Shown piece after piece: positions 10,431 to 21,226 of a stretch of DNA of 64,000 nucleotides (its first letter is position 1; each line of letters begins with the position of its first letter). Where the stretch lies: positions 3,534,001 to 3,598,000 of the forward strand of contig CP129291.1 of NCBI GenBank assembly GCA_030437565.1, read 5' to 3'. The notes below the pieces were generated by a model that searched no databases, was not told where the DNA came from, and worked only from the letters and a program-made list of their open reading frames with translations. Position numbers and translations under genes: made by a program. Source of the stretch: Terrilactibacillus sp. S3-3 (lineage in GTDB: Bacteria; Bacillota; Bacilli; Bacillales; Sporolactobacillaceae).

Positions 10431-10472
10431 AAAGGGAGCATAATTTGCCAAAGCGGCAATTATGCTCCCTTT
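10431..10472 (-). terminator. Long hairpin downstream of mqo
   Basis: AAAGGGAGCATAATTtGCC pairs almost perfectly with GGCAATTATGCTCCCTTT around a 5-base loop. On the minus strand it is followed by TTTACATTT, and on the plus strand by a later T-rich run. It lies between mqo and fbp, both leftward, and probably ends mqo transcription. Confidence 0.7.
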
Positions 10473-10573
10473 AATATACTTTAATTTTTTTTTGTTAAGA
10501 TAGCGGACTCGGATTTCCGCAAGATATCGCTTGCCCGTCCTTTTACCCGGCATGACTGAAACATTTAGGCAGC

Positions 10574-12086
10574 TTATACGTGCTGTTCTTTGCCTGCCAA
10601 GCCGAGCGCCTGCGCTGTCGTAGTATGAATCTCGCGGATAAGCTCCGGATGATCCAATAATGACACGCCATAAGAAGGAATCATTTCTTTTAATTTCGGT
10701 TCCCAATCTTTCAGTTGTTGCGGGAAGCATTTTTTAATTAATTAAGTTAAGCATGATATTAGCGGCGGTTGAAGCCCCTGGTGAAGCACCAGCGAGCAGC
10801 GCGGCGATCGAGCCGTCTGCGCTGCTGACCACTTCCGTGCCAAATTGAAGCGTTCCTTTGCCGCCTTTTTCCGTATCTTTAATCACTTGCACACGTTGGC
10901 CCGCAACGACAATATCCCAGTCTTCAGCTTTCGCGTTCGGAACAAACTCGCGCAATTCTTCAATACGCTGCTCTTTTGACAATCTTAGTTGTTGGAGTAA
11001 GTATCTGGTCAGCGGGATGTTTTTGAAGCCGGCCGCCAGCATCGTAAAGACATTATTCGGTTTTACAGAATTAATTAAATCCATATTTGAACCTGTTTTT
11101 AAGAATTTTGGCGAGAAACCGGCAAACGGTCCAAAGAGCAATGACTTTTTGTTGTCGATAAATCGTGTATCAAGGTGCGGAACGGACATCGGCGGAGCGC
11201 CAACAGCAGCTTTGCCGTATACCTTTGCATGATGCTTCGCGATAACTTCCGGATTTTTACATACCAGGAACAGTCCGCTTACCGGGAATCCTCCATAATG
11301 TTTGCTTTCCGGAATACGTTTTTTTTTTTGCAGCAGAGGCAGGCTTCCGCCGCCGGCGCCGATAAAGACGAATTTTGCCTTGTGGTATTCGAGAGTATCG
11401 CTTCCCCGCACTTTCAATTCCCAGCCGTCGCCGGTCCGCTTAATATCCTCAACCTTATGTTTGTATTCTACATTGACATTTTTACTTTTTAAGTGTTTAA
11501 ACAATATCCGCGTTAAAGCACCGAAGTTGACATCCGTTCCGGAATCAATTTTTGTTGCCGCCATCGGTCCATTCGATGTCCGCCCTTCCATAATAAGCGG
11601 AATCCATTTTTTTTTTTAGTTTTTCCGGGTCATCGGAAAATTCCATCCCTTCGAACAGAGGATTGCTCGAAAGCGCTTTAAAACGTTTTTTTTTTTCAAA
11701 AAGTCTACGTCTTTTTTTTCACCTTGCACCAAACTCATATGTGGCAATGGCCTAATAAAGTCCTGCGGATTTTGGATCAGATTGCTGTTGACAAGATAAG
11801 ACCAAAACTGCCTTGAAACCTGAAACTGTTGATTCGTTCTTAACGCTTTGCTAATATCTAAAGAGCCGTCCGGTTTTTTTCGACGGTGTAGTTAAGCTCG
11901 CACAGTGCGGAATGCCCCGTTCCCGCATTATTCCACTCGTTAGAGCTTTCCTCTCCTGGTTTGTCGAGCTTTTCAAACACTGTAATGTTCCAGTCCGGCG
12001 CTAATTCTTTTAGCAGTGTTCCCAAAGTCGCGCTCATTTCCGGCACCAATTAAGATAACGTCTGTACTAACTTGTCTGTCGCTCAT
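10574..12086 (-). CDS. mqo: Malate:quinone oxidoreductase, several breaks
   Basis: FAD-dependent membrane-associated enzyme that oxidises malate to oxaloacetate and passes electrons to quinone; about 500 aa. The N-terminus [16 protein letters not shown] is the FAD motif, followed by [52 protein letters not shown] and [13 protein letters not shown]. The C-terminus is also present: after a break near 10738 the frame continues [15 protein letters not shown] to [12 protein letters not shown] and a stop at 10574. Other breaks are near 11600, 11690, 11870 and 12045. The last lies in GGAAATGAGC and is not a simple homopolymer error. AAGGAGG upstream fixes the start. Confidence 0.9.
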
Positions 12087-12778
12087 GTTTACCTCCTTAT
12101 ACCCTAAGAGAACCGCAGAAAAGATGCGGGCCCTCCCACTCAGGCGTTGCAGCAAGCCAAAGCGCGGCCTCGTCACGCACCTTTTCCGGATCAATTATCC
12201 CTTATAATAGTGTATCACTATTGTTTATAGATTAAAAATATTTTTTACTATTATATAACAGTTATGAACGATTTTAAAGCTGGTAAATTTTTGACGGCAG
12301 TATACTGTTAAATCCATTATGAGGAAGTCGTTCCTTTAAAGATACCTGCCAAAGAACAGGGGACAAGCCCGATGATACAGGGCTTTAACATGAAAATAAC
12401 CCCAGCTGAAAAAATCTCGTTAAAAAAATGGCTCCTGATTCCCTGATAAAGCGCAAAATAAAAATAGGCCAAATCAAGCTCAAAGGCTGTATGTCGTTGC
12501 AGCTAGCCCTGAAATTAGTTTTTACGATTGGATTTCATGCAGGCCTTATGAAGGTATCCGTTAACTATTTATTCTTTTTTCAGACTCTGGATATTATTAT
12601 ATAAAGTCTATTTATATTAAAAATATCTAAATGGTATAATGTTTATATATAATTATGTATAAATGATAGGATGATCGTTTAATTATGGATATTAAACAAC
12701 TTATTTTTTTAATTGTATTCCAAATTTATCGATCAATGTAAATAACTGCACCTAGGAGTAGATATAAATTTCTTACTC
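12087..12778. other. AT-rich gene-poor region next to the rlmH cassette
   Basis: About 690 bp with no convincing gene. It includes the mqo leader (a TATAAT-like box near 12203) and a degenerate AT-rich tract at 12580-12770. It borders the distal rlmH-type repeat and may be decayed insert DNA. Confidence 0.4.
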
Positions 12779-12794
12779 ACTTATGATACGGTTC
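12779..12794 (-). repeat. Distal copy of the rlmH 3'-end repeat (att-like)
   Basis: Sixteen bases, on the minus strand GAACCGTATCATAAGT, identical to the last codons and stop of rlmH at 13566-13581 and in the same orientation. The 787 bp between them hold the two-gene cassette. In staphylococci SCC elements integrate at exactly this part of rlmH and leave such a duplication. Confidence 0.7.
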
Positions 12795-12824
12795 ACCTTA
12801 ACGTATCTAAATGAGGGTTTTTTC

Positions 12825-13210
12825 TCAATTCTTAAAAGTCATTCTTTGTTTAAAATCAATTATTAAACCTGATTTAATCATAAAATCGACACCAAGAATT
12901 CCATTGAAACCATATGTCTCTTTTGTCATTCCTAATTGTATTTGTAAGGAATCTAGCAGCAAACTATCAATTTCCAACTCTGTTACAGTTTGCTCATAGC
13001 ACAATTCGCTTTCACCGCCAACTCCATATACCTTCTTGGTCTCCCATTTTTTCGGTCTATGGTTATACCCACTTCTTCAACTTTATCTGTATCAAAGATT
13101 GTAGTTGAACAACCTGTATCCAAAAGTATATCATCCAATCGGATTGCTTTCCCTTTATATGCAAGTGATACAGATACTATTGGCAAACCATCCTGCATGT
13201 GAATTTTCAT
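12825..13210 (-). CDS. Retropepsin-like aspartic protease, one frameshift
   Basis: Single-domain clan AA protease of about 128 aa. The N-terminal half has the catalytic LLDTGCSTTIFD motif (Asp-Thr-Gly). After a break near 13030, where one A seems missing, the frame continues KVYGVGGESELCYEQTV and the second conserved segment NGILGVDFMIKSGLIIDF, to the stop at 12825. Like retroviral proteases it would act as a dimer. The start overlaps the stop of the preceding small gene (ATGA), so the two are coupled. Both lie between the two rlmH repeats. Confidence 0.8.
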
Positions 13211-13472
13211 TGGAATTGTCTCCTAATCCCAATAAATTTTTGTTCTTTTACTTCAATTGTTTCATGGTCCGTATGGAAAATATAATATTCACGAGAAGGG
13301 TCGGCTAAATAAATGTTTTTTTGTATGCTTTCCATGCAGAAGTTGACTCGGGGAAATTTGAAATGACTGATAGTTCTTCAAGATGGCGGATTGAATTTTT
13401 TGAATAAGCAGAGATAGCTTCGACAAGTACCCATTGTTCTGGATAATGCTCACGAATTTGCTCCCATTTCAT
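13207..13472 (-). CDS. Hypothetical protein coupled to the aspartic protease, one frameshift
   Basis: About 88 aa. It starts MKWEQIREHYPEQWVLVEAI with GGAGGTG well spaced upstream. The frame breaks near 13312 in an A run (one A missing) and then reads IYLADPSREYYIFHTDHETI to QKFIGIRRQFQ, stopping at 13207. Small Bacillales proteins with this opening are commonly found beside such proteases, but their role is unknown. A substrate or regulator of the protease is possible. Confidence 0.65.
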
Positions 13473-13563
13473 TTTTAACACCTCCATTTTTTACTACATC
13501 TAGTATATCATTAAAGTTTATTTATTTGACTAGCTTCGAAAAGACCATACATTTAGACCTCAC

Positions 13564-14046
13564 TTACTTATGATACGGTTCTCCCCGATTAATTTTAAAC
13601 GCCCGGTAAATCTGCTCAACGAGAATCAACCGCATCAGCTGGTGCGGGAAGGTGAAGGCCGAAAAGGATAACTGAAAGTCGGCGCGGTTCAGCACATCGT
13701 CGCTCAGGCCATGGGAGCCGCCGATGACAAATGCAATGTTGCTGTGACCATAGGTCGTCAGATCGGCGATTTGTTTGGCAAAAGCTTCAGACGTCAGCTG
13801 CTTGCCTTTGATCGCCAGGGCGATCACGTACTGGTCAGCGGAGATTTTGCTTAAAAGGCGCTCGCCTTCCGTTTTTTTTTTGACTTGATCAATTTCTGTT
13901 TCGGTTAAATGATCAGGAGATTTCTCGTCGGCCACTTCGATGATTGTCACTTTCGCGTAAGCACCAAAGCGTTTTACATATTCGGCAATCCCCAGCTTGA
14001 AGTATTTTTCTTTAAGTTTGCCGACTGTTAAAATTTTGATATTCAC
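13564..14046 (-). CDS. rlmH: 23S rRNA pseudouridine-1915 N3-methyltransferase
   Basis: SPOUT-class methyltransferase of about 160 aa (family length 159) that methylates pseudouridine 1915 of 23S rRNA. It shows [20 protein letters not shown] at the N-terminus, the SAM knot [14 protein letters not shown], and the C-terminus [23 protein letters not shown] then GEPYHK. The GTG at 14046 gives the conserved N-terminus. Its 3' end is the attachment site for SCC elements in staphylococci and is duplicated here at 12779-12794. Confidence 0.95.
   Translation of the reverse strand: MNIKILTVGKLKEKYFKLGIAEYVKRFGAYAKVTIIEVADEKSPDHLTETEIDQVKKKTEGERLLSKISADQYVIALAIKGKQLTSEAFAKQIADLTTYGHSNIAFVIGGSHGLSDDVLNRADFQLSFSAFTFPHQLMRLILVEQIYRAFKINRGEPYHK
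13566..13581 (-). repeat. rlmH 3'-end repeat, chromosomal copy (att-like)
   Basis: The 16 bases GAACCGTATCATAAGT cover the last codons (EPYHK) and the first base of the stop codon of rlmH. They match the copy at 12779-12794 exactly and correspond in position to the staphylococcal SCC attB. Confidence 0.7.
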
Positions 14047-14073
14047 ACAACTTATCCCGTCCTTATGCATAGG

Positions 14074-14522
14074 TTATACACAGAAATTATCCACATATCC
14101 ACAGGGCCCTTCAATATTCTGTATGGGTACATTCGTTTGACACTACATATGTGGCAGGTAAATCGCAGTATTTACACGTTGTGGATAACTTGTTTTTTGT
14201 TTCAATTTTGCCTAATAATGGTGCCTTTTCAAATTCTTCGATAATTTCCTCAAACGCCAGTTCGATATGCTTAAAACAGCAATATATGTACAAAATACAG
14301 CCTCCCTGACAAAAAAAAACCTGTTTTATTACTATTTACTCAATTTTAATGCATATTTCTCTATTTTTCACCATCATTTGCTAAAAATTAAGCTGATAAA
14401 ATCTTTATTTTTGTCCGACAATTCACGCTTATCCACCTGTGGACAACTTGTGGATAACATTTAGAAATCCAGTTATTCACGGGTTGGGTTTGCCAAATCT
14501 TTTCTTCGCCAAGTTATGCACA
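14074..14522. promoter_or_regulatory. DnaA-box cluster beside rlmH
   Basis: Perfect TTATNCACA-type boxes occur at 14074-14082, 14087-14095, 14180-14188 (reverse), 14449-14457 (reverse) and 14514-14522. One-mismatch boxes are at 14095-14103, 14429-14437, 14438-14446 (reverse) and 14473-14481. I recall that Bacillus subtilis has an origin-proximal DnaA-box cluster at yydA (rlmH) that helps restrain initiation. The density here supports a conserved DnaA-titrating site. It spans the small yyzF-like gene. Confidence 0.7.
14111..14293 (-). CDS. yyzF: CxxH/CxxC small zinc-binding protein
   Basis: A 60-aa protein, YIYCCFKHIELAFEEIIEE then TTCKYCDLPATYVVSN. It matches the Bacillales CxxH/CxxC family of unknown function (paired CCFKH and CKYC motifs). 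It starts with TTG at 14293 after GGAGG and sits in its usual place between rlmH and htrA. Confidence 0.8.
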   Translation of the reverse strand: MYIYCCFKHIELAFEEIIEEFEKAPLLGKIETKNKLSTTCKYCDLPATYVVSNECTHTEY

Positions 14523-14751
14523 GGGCAGTCCCTCAAAAATTCTTGTCCACTCCACTACTTATTTATCGGTTTATGAACATTCCATCAGAAGGAAAATGTC
14601 ACTTGATCGGTTTTAATTGACGCACCAGCATCCGTTCCCGCACACGTTTAGTGGCTCCCGTGTGCCTTCGCCTGCAGCTCGCGTAACCCGTTCAAAATTT
14701 GTTCTTCGCCACCCGTTAGTCCCCAAGCCATATTTTACACCCGACACACGA

Positions 14752-14790
14752 AAATACAGGAGAGTTTTTTTTTTTTCCTCTCCTGTATTT
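14752..14790 (-). terminator. Terminator downstream of htrA
   Basis: AAATACAGGAGAG pairs with CTCTCCTGTATTT around a T-run loop. The loop run may be expanded by sequencing error. It lies 20 bp past the htrA stop. Confidence 0.7.
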
Positions 14791-14808
14791 CCGTTTTGTT
14801 ATTCCGCT

Positions 14809-16024
14809 TTATGAGAATGTTTTGCTTCCAAGTGTCAGCCTGGTCGTTTTTTCTTTGCCGAAACGATAATATTTAACTTCCACCGTTTGGTTAGGCTGCA
14901 GCTTCGTATACATGTACGTTGAGAAATCCAGATAACTTGTGATTTTCTTGCCATTGATTTCGGTGATCACATCGCCGGCTTGCAAACCGCTTTGAGCGGC
15001 CGGTTTGTTTTTCTGAACGCCGGTAACGACAAGGCCTTTGGTCACACCGCTAGGCAGCTTGAGCTGTTTTGCTTCATCGGACGGCACGTCGCTCAAATCG
15101 ACGATGCTGATGCCGAGGAGCGGGCGCTCAATCTTCCCGTTTTTCTCAAGCTTGTTGATAACCGGCTTAGCAACATTAATCGGAATGGCGAAACCGATGC
15201 CTTCCGTGTCTTCATCGGATATTTTCGACGAATTGATGCCGATGACCTGGCCGGCGATATTAGCAAGCGCACCGCCGCTGTTGCCGGGATTAATGGCGGC
15301 ATCCGTCTGCAGCACTTGAGCCTGCATGGAGACATTGTTGCTCTCAACGGGAATCGTTCGTTTGGTTGAGCTGATAATCCCTTCCGTTACGGTGCCTGAG
15401 AAGCCGAGCGGGTTGCCGATCGCGATCGCCGGCTCGCCGCGTTTCAGGATCGCAGAGTTGCCGAATTCGGCGACGCTCTTGACTTTATCTGCCTTGATTT
15501 TTAGTACGGCCAGATCATACAGCCCGTCTTTTCCTAGTATTGTGCCGATACTTTCGAATTATTATTAAAGCGGACTTCGACTTTGCTTGCGCCCTTTACA
15601 ACATGGTTATTAGTAACAACATAGGCGTAGTTGCCGATTCGTTTATATATAATACCTGAACCGATGCCCGTTTCCGTGTATTTATTGTCAAAGAAATTCG
15701 CCTTTTGCAGATTGACAACAGCGATAACGGCCGGCGATACTTTGTTAACGGCGTCTGTTACCGATGAAGTGACTTTGACATTGACTTGCTTATTTAGGGC
15801 CTGCCCCGAAATATTGCTGGCATTCTGTTCATTCCCTGTCGTGATCGAATAAGGCAGCACACCGAGATCAGAGAGAACAGGTGCCAAAATTAAAAAGCAG
15901 ACGATGCCGACAATAGCGCCCAGCAAACCGGGCAAAAAAAAAACCATCCACCCCGGCCCCTCCTTCTTCCGGATCGACCTGAATCGGATGATTCCCCAAG
16001 ATGATCATCATCGTAATAGCCCAA
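14809..16024 (-). CDS. htrA: Membrane-anchored HtrA/DegP serine protease, frameshifts
   Basis: About 400 aa. A cytoplasmic N-terminus (GYYDDDHLGESSDSGRSG) is followed by one membrane segment (LLGAIVGIVCFLILAPVL), a trypsin-like protease domain and a C-terminal PDZ domain (LVVTGVQKNKPAAQSGLQAG). Catalytic residues are His in VTNNHVVKGA, Asp in the VLKI-like DLAVL region near 15510, and Ser in AAINPGNSGGAL. It degrades misfolded proteins at the outer membrane face. Breaks occur near 15535 and 15940. I place the start at the TTG at 16024, eight bases after GGGAGG. It ends the wal gene block, as in Bacillus. Confidence 0.92.
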
Positions 16025-16327
16025 TAGCTTCAGCCTCCCTTATTCCACTTTTGATTCTTCCGTATCAACTAAACGGTGAGGTTTTTCCACCTGAATGGCA
16101 GCCGCAGAAAAAATGCTATCCGCTCTTTTTAAAGTGCGCCTGTAAACATCATGCATCTCTTTCATCTATCTGCCCATTCACCGGTGAAATCTGCCTCCCG
16201 CTCGTGAGAATTGCTCTCTTTGAGTAATATACCACCGGTTACTTGCCTTATTGCAAATTATGTGACAGTTTTGATACCGTCAAAAACTACTGTATTCAGT
16301 CATCGCCACAAAAGAGCAGATTTAAAC
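16025..16327. other. Intergenic region between walJ and htrA
   Basis: 303 bp without a gene. It contains the inverted repeat TTTTGATACCGTCAAAA near 16269-16285, which may be a regulator site for htrA or a weak terminator of the wal operon. Confidence 0.4.
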
Positions 16328-17123
16328 CTAAACGGCTGTCAATTTTGTTGCTTTTTCCGGATCCGTATCGTAAATACCCAAATCCTCGCCTATATGTATG
16401 CCATATTGTTCAAGCTTCTGCTCGACACTCATTCTGGCCAGTTCTTTCATATTGTTATCTTTGCTGAGATGCGCCAGATAAATCGATTTTGTCCGGTTAC
16501 CGAGCACCTGCGTCAGCGCCAGGCCGGCGTCCTCGTTGGAATATGGGCCAGTGTCGCCCAGTATCCGCCGTTTGACATTCCATGGATACCGCCCCATCAT
16601 CAGCATTTGAATATCATGATTGGCCTCAATAATATAAGCATCTGAATCCTCAATGATCCCTTTTATATGCTCTGAGACATAGCCCAAGTCGGTCAATAGC
16701 GTCAGCTTTTTCCCATCGTGGCGAATAACGAAAAACATCGGTTCGGCAGCGTCATGCGATACTTCAAAGGACTCGATATCCATGCTGCCGAAACTTTTTA
16801 CCGTGCCCGTTTGAAAAATAAATTTCTGATCGACCGGAATATCGCCGATGACCGGCGACATGGCCCGCCATGTCTTTTCATTGGCATAGACAGGCGTCTT
16901 AAACCGCCGGGCAAAGACGCCGAGCCCCTTGATATGATCGCTGTGTTCATGGGTGACCAAAATGGCGTCGATATCTTTCGGATCGCGGCCAATCTGCTTC
17001 AGCAGGCCAATCATTTTTTTCCCACTCAGCCCGCAATCAATCAAAAAGGCGCTGCTTCCCTGTTTCAAGATACGTGGCGTTGCCCGTACTGCCGCTTGCC
17101 AGCACACTATATTTTAGTCCCAA
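16328..17123 (-). CDS. walJ: Metallo-beta-lactamase-fold exonuclease WalJ, one frameshift
   Basis: About 264 aa. After the TTG start at 17123 (AGGGGAG upstream) it reads [21 protein letters not shown] single extra T near 17050 breaks the frame before [10 protein letters not shown]. The metal-binding motif [18 protein letters not shown] is intact. WalJ (YycJ) is the last conserved gene of the walRK operon; the family has 5'-exonuclease activity linked to mismatch repair. Confidence 0.92.
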
Positions 17124-17209
17124 TTGTTTCACTCCCCTTCACCAAACTGCCGCAGCCCTTTGGGCGATGATCAGGCGAACTGCTGCTTTCCGCCGGCCAT
17201 GCACGCTGG

Positions 17210-18045
17210 TTATTCTATCGTTTGCACGGTGCCGGATACCGCGTTGACAAAATACTCACTTAAGCCGTTGTCTGTTTTTATTTCAATATGCCAGCAAGGA
17301 ACAAAAACCAGCTGATTTGATTCAGCATCGCCGACCAAATTTAAGTAGCTCATTTCCGCTTTCTCAATCACAGGATGAAGCGCGAGCGGAATATCATCTT
17401 TTTCCCATAAATTATTGATCGCCGTTGTCGCGCTAATCACGTCGACCACATTTGTTTTATCAAATTTGAAAAAACTTTGGCGGTAAGATGTCAATTTACC
17501 GTTTTTGATCGAGAATTGCAGCAAATTGCGGCTGCTGATAAACACCGGCGGCTTATTTCCGTATGTTTGGACAAAATTCATGGTTTTCGACTTGTTGTCG
17601 GTCTTCCAGTATTGATACAAATTTCCCTTATAAACAAACCTTAAAAGATTATTTATTAAATTGCTATCCGACAAAGGTGCCGTTAGCGGACGCCGAAAAA
17701 CTCCCTTCACTATCAAACCGCCGTTTTGAAAAGCAATTTTTTGACCCGTTGTGCCATTTGCCATTTGACGGTTTTTCCAGTGCTGAAATGTCACTAAGCG
17801 CCGTATCCGAGCTGGAAAAGTTGAACTGCTTCCCTTTAAGAAAGGTCATGTTGTGCGGTGTTTCAGGAATTCCGGTCTTCAGTTTAACATTATCGTTGTC
17901 GAGGATATTGGTCACGCTGCCGTCGGCCAAGCCGTTGATATCTTGATTCTGCTGATGCCGCTCATAAAGTTCAAAGGCTAAAAAAAAAAACGTCAAGTAA
18001 AAGGAAACAGATGATGAAAATCGTTTTTGTTTTGCTCCAATTCAT
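17210..18045 (-). CDS. walI: WalK regulatory protein WalI, frameshifts
   Basis: About 277 aa. An N-terminal membrane anchor ([20 protein letters not shown]) is followed by an extracellular domain ending NAVSGTVQTIE. It binds WalK with WalH and restrains its kinase activity. Breaks occur near 17985 (ten-A run) and about 17700. The start overlaps the walH stop by four bases. Confidence 0.9.
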
Positions 18046-19381
18046 GACGATTTCCTCTCTTCGCCGATTTGCGTTTTGGCATTGACGGCATCGGAAGCAG
18101 CATGCCAGCGCCCGTCTTGCTTATAAAACCAGTTCGGGACTAATTCGACCGAACTGCCGCTCTCCAATGCCGGGTTTTTCAGCTGATAGCCTATCTGCAA
18201 ATCTTGAATTTTAGAAGCGGAAATGGACACCGAACGTAATTTGCGCAAAATATCCGTTCCTGAATCCAGTGTGTAGGATTCTTTTTCATAAATAGGATTG
18301 AGATTAAGCAGCGTCCGGTTCATATCTCGAAGGGCACCGTTTTTTTTTCCATCCCAAATCGATCGTTGTCAAGTAAGGATTAGGATAATATTCCGTGTTA
18401 TAAACGAGATAATTGTCAATCTTCATCCGAAACTCGACGTCAGCGCGCTGAGCGTCGTTCGATAAAGACAGATCGTCAAGAACGAAATCATCCGTCCACC
18501 CTTTAAAATTGTTGATAAAATCATAGCTGTGCAGAATGACATCTTCACTGCCTGTGTATTATTATCATCGCTGCCAGGATTGACATATTGCATAATGTTT
18601 CCCGTCTTTTCAAGCTGGCTGCTTCCATCCGAATAGGCAGTTTTTCCTTTACTTAAGAAAACATTATCCGGATCATTAAATAAAATGGGGATAAATTCAT
18701 TAAACCGAATGCTTTCATAATAAGCAACGACTGCCTTAACCGATGTCGACGATTCCGGAACATAGACCAGCTTATTCTTCAACGATTGCTTACTGTAAGG
18801 CCGCAACTCTTTATTTGTGATCGCTTTATGCAGATCATTTAGATTCAAATGGCTGACCGCAGCGTAGAGAACAGCTGTGCCTTTTGCCGTTCGAAACACG
18901 GCCGTCAAACGCTTTCCCTTGCTGTTCGCACGATAAATCTCAATCCGATCCATGAGAATATTCTTTTGCAGTGCCACTTGATCAGAATTTATATTTAAAA
19001 TTTTCTTAAGTACATCAACCGTTACAGGTGCCGGAAATAGAATCTCATAGATGCCTGGTTGCTGCGTTCCGGCACACTTTTTTGCCCGTAGGCCGGAAAG
19101 ACATTTATGAACGAAGCCCTTTGTATCAAATGATAAACTTTAGCCACCGATGTATTTCCCGTCTGCCCGAAAATTTGTCCATCCTCTTGCGTCAATGCAA
19201 GCGTCGGCCTGACGACATCTGTGAGATTCTTTGAATCGGCAATGGCAACACTTTTTAGTGATTCCGACGGGCCTTTATAATTTTCGTAATCGGTTTTATA
19301 AAACCAAATATTTGTCGTCATCGATACGCTCGCGAAAACGAGCACCCCGAGCAGGAGGGTCTTGAATGTCTCTTTATTCAT
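18042..19381 (-). CDS. walH: WalK regulatory protein WalH, frameshifts
   Basis: About 445 aa with one N-terminal membrane segment ([22 protein letters not shown]) and a large extracellular domain. It is a negative regulator of WalK with WalI. Breaks lie near 19060, 18550 and 18340 (eight-T run). The start at 19381 follows GGGGGAG and overlaps the end of walK, so the genes are coupled. Confidence 0.9.
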
Positions 19382-21220
19382 TCGAATCTCCCCCTGTGTC
19401 CAGCGGGAGCGTAAACAAAATGGTCGTGCCTTTGTTCCACTCGCTTTCCGCCCAAATTTCGCCGCCCTGCGCCTCAATCATTTCCTTAGCAATAGCCAAA
19501 CCGAGCCCGGTTCCGCCCAGTCTTCTTGATCGAGCCCGATCGACGCGATAGAAGCGCGGTTAAACACCTTCGTCAAATTTTCCTTAGGTATGCCAACCCC
19601 TTGATCACTGATCTTCGTTTTGACATCTAAACCTCTCTTAATGACTTTAAAAGTGATCGTGCCGCCTTCCGGAGAATATTTCATCGCGTTGGAAATGATA
19701 TTGTCGATCACTTGGGTCAATTTGTCGCGATCGATATCCACATAGAATGAGCGCTTGGGCAGCTCCCTCACAAAGCGGATATTTTGTTTTTTCGTCATTT
19801 CAAATCGATCAATGATGCGGTTGCAGAAATCAACATAATCGGTCCTTTGCGGATTGATAGTGTAATCCTTGGCGTCCAGTTTTGATAGTTGCAGTAAGTC
19901 GTTAACCAAGCGGATCATGCGTTCCGTTTCGTTCTGTGTGACATCAAGAAATTTCGTCGCCAGTCTTTTGTCATCGACAGCTCCGTCCTGCAGCGCCTCA
20001 AGATAACTTTTCATCGTTGTCAGCGGTGTCCTTAGTTCGTGGGACACGTTAGCACAAATTCCCCCGCCGCTCCATTTCTACCTCTTCCTGCTCTGTTACA
20101 TCATGAATGACGGCAATCAGCCCGCTAACCAAGCCATTTTCTTTTTTAATAACAGAAAAATTCGCTTTTAACAGGATCGCTTCTTCGTCATTGCTGAAGT
20201 CTAGCATAATCGAATCCGTCGCATTATAGAGGTCGGCTATCTTATATTCGTTTCGGATTTTCAGCAAATCAAATCAAGAACGGACAACCCGGTGACATTG
20301 TGGCGGTAAACGCCAAGCAATTCTTCCGCTCGATTGTTCATTAATATGACATTGCCGTTGCGGTCGGTGGCAATGACACCGTCAGTCATATAGGCCAGGA
20401 CAGATTTCAATTTGCGGCGCTCGGCTTCTGTCGTCGCGTTGGCCTCGCGAAGTTTTTTTCGGTCATGTTATTAAACGAGGCGGCCAGCTGCCCGATTTCA
20501 TCCTGCTCAATCATGTCCACTTTTCTTGTAAAATTCCCTTGGGATACAGCCAGCACCTGCCTGCCGCTGCATCTGTACAAGCGGCCTCGCAATCGTCCGC
20601 GCCAGGAACATGCCGAGCACGGCTGTGATCAAAAGGGCGAAAGCGGTTGCCGTCGCCAAAATCTGATTAATGGTCCGCAGCTGCGAGTAGACACTTTCAA
20701 GCGACTTTTCCATATAAAGAATACCATAGCGCTGATTGTCCACCTTAATCGGAGTCGTGACAATACTGACACGCTCGCCCGTGTCCCGCTCGGTACGCAT
20801 ATAATTTTTCGGTTCTGTGGAAGTCAATACATCACGCATAATGAAATCATTGGTTGTCCGCTTTCCCACAATATTTTCATGTGCATCATCAGATGCGACA
20901 ATCCGCCCGGTTTCATCGATCACTTCCACTTCTTTCAACCCGCTGCCGACTTCAGAAAGCTGATCTTTCACCTTGCCGGCGATGTTATTCGGATTGCCGT
21001 GGTTGGCTTCCTTAGCCTCCTTAATCGCCTCGCCGATATTGTAGGCCATAATTCTACCTGACTGACTGGCAAGCGAACTGTTGAAACTGCTCAGCGCTGA
21101 CTGTCTCAAGCGATCGGTAAAATAAACGCCGATCAGCTGCATGGCCAGCAAAATCAACAGCGTGTAAATGAGGACAATCTTAAATTGAATCGATTAAAAA
21201 AAAAAACCGACTTTGTTCAT
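19374..21220 (-). CDS. walK: Sensor histidine kinase WalK, frameshifts
   Basis: Essential cell-wall sensor kinase, about 610 aa. Order: first membrane segment ([20 protein letters not shown] once the N-terminal T run is corrected), extracellular PAS-like domain, second membrane segment, HAMP ([19 protein letters not shown]), PAS ([17 protein letters not shown]), the H-box [18 protein letters not shown] with the phosphorylated His, and the ATP-binding N, G1 and G2 boxes ([27 protein letters not shown]). Breaks occur near 21200, 20560, 20450, 20270, 20055 and 19520. Loss would be lethal, so the breaks are probably sequence errors. Confidence 0.93.
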
Positions 21221-21226
21221 TTTACT

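Noticed and set aside
10362..10730. Separate small gene downstream of mqo
   Set aside because: Its other frame is the C-terminus of malate:quinone oxidoreductase ([15 protein letters not shown]), displaced by a frameshift.
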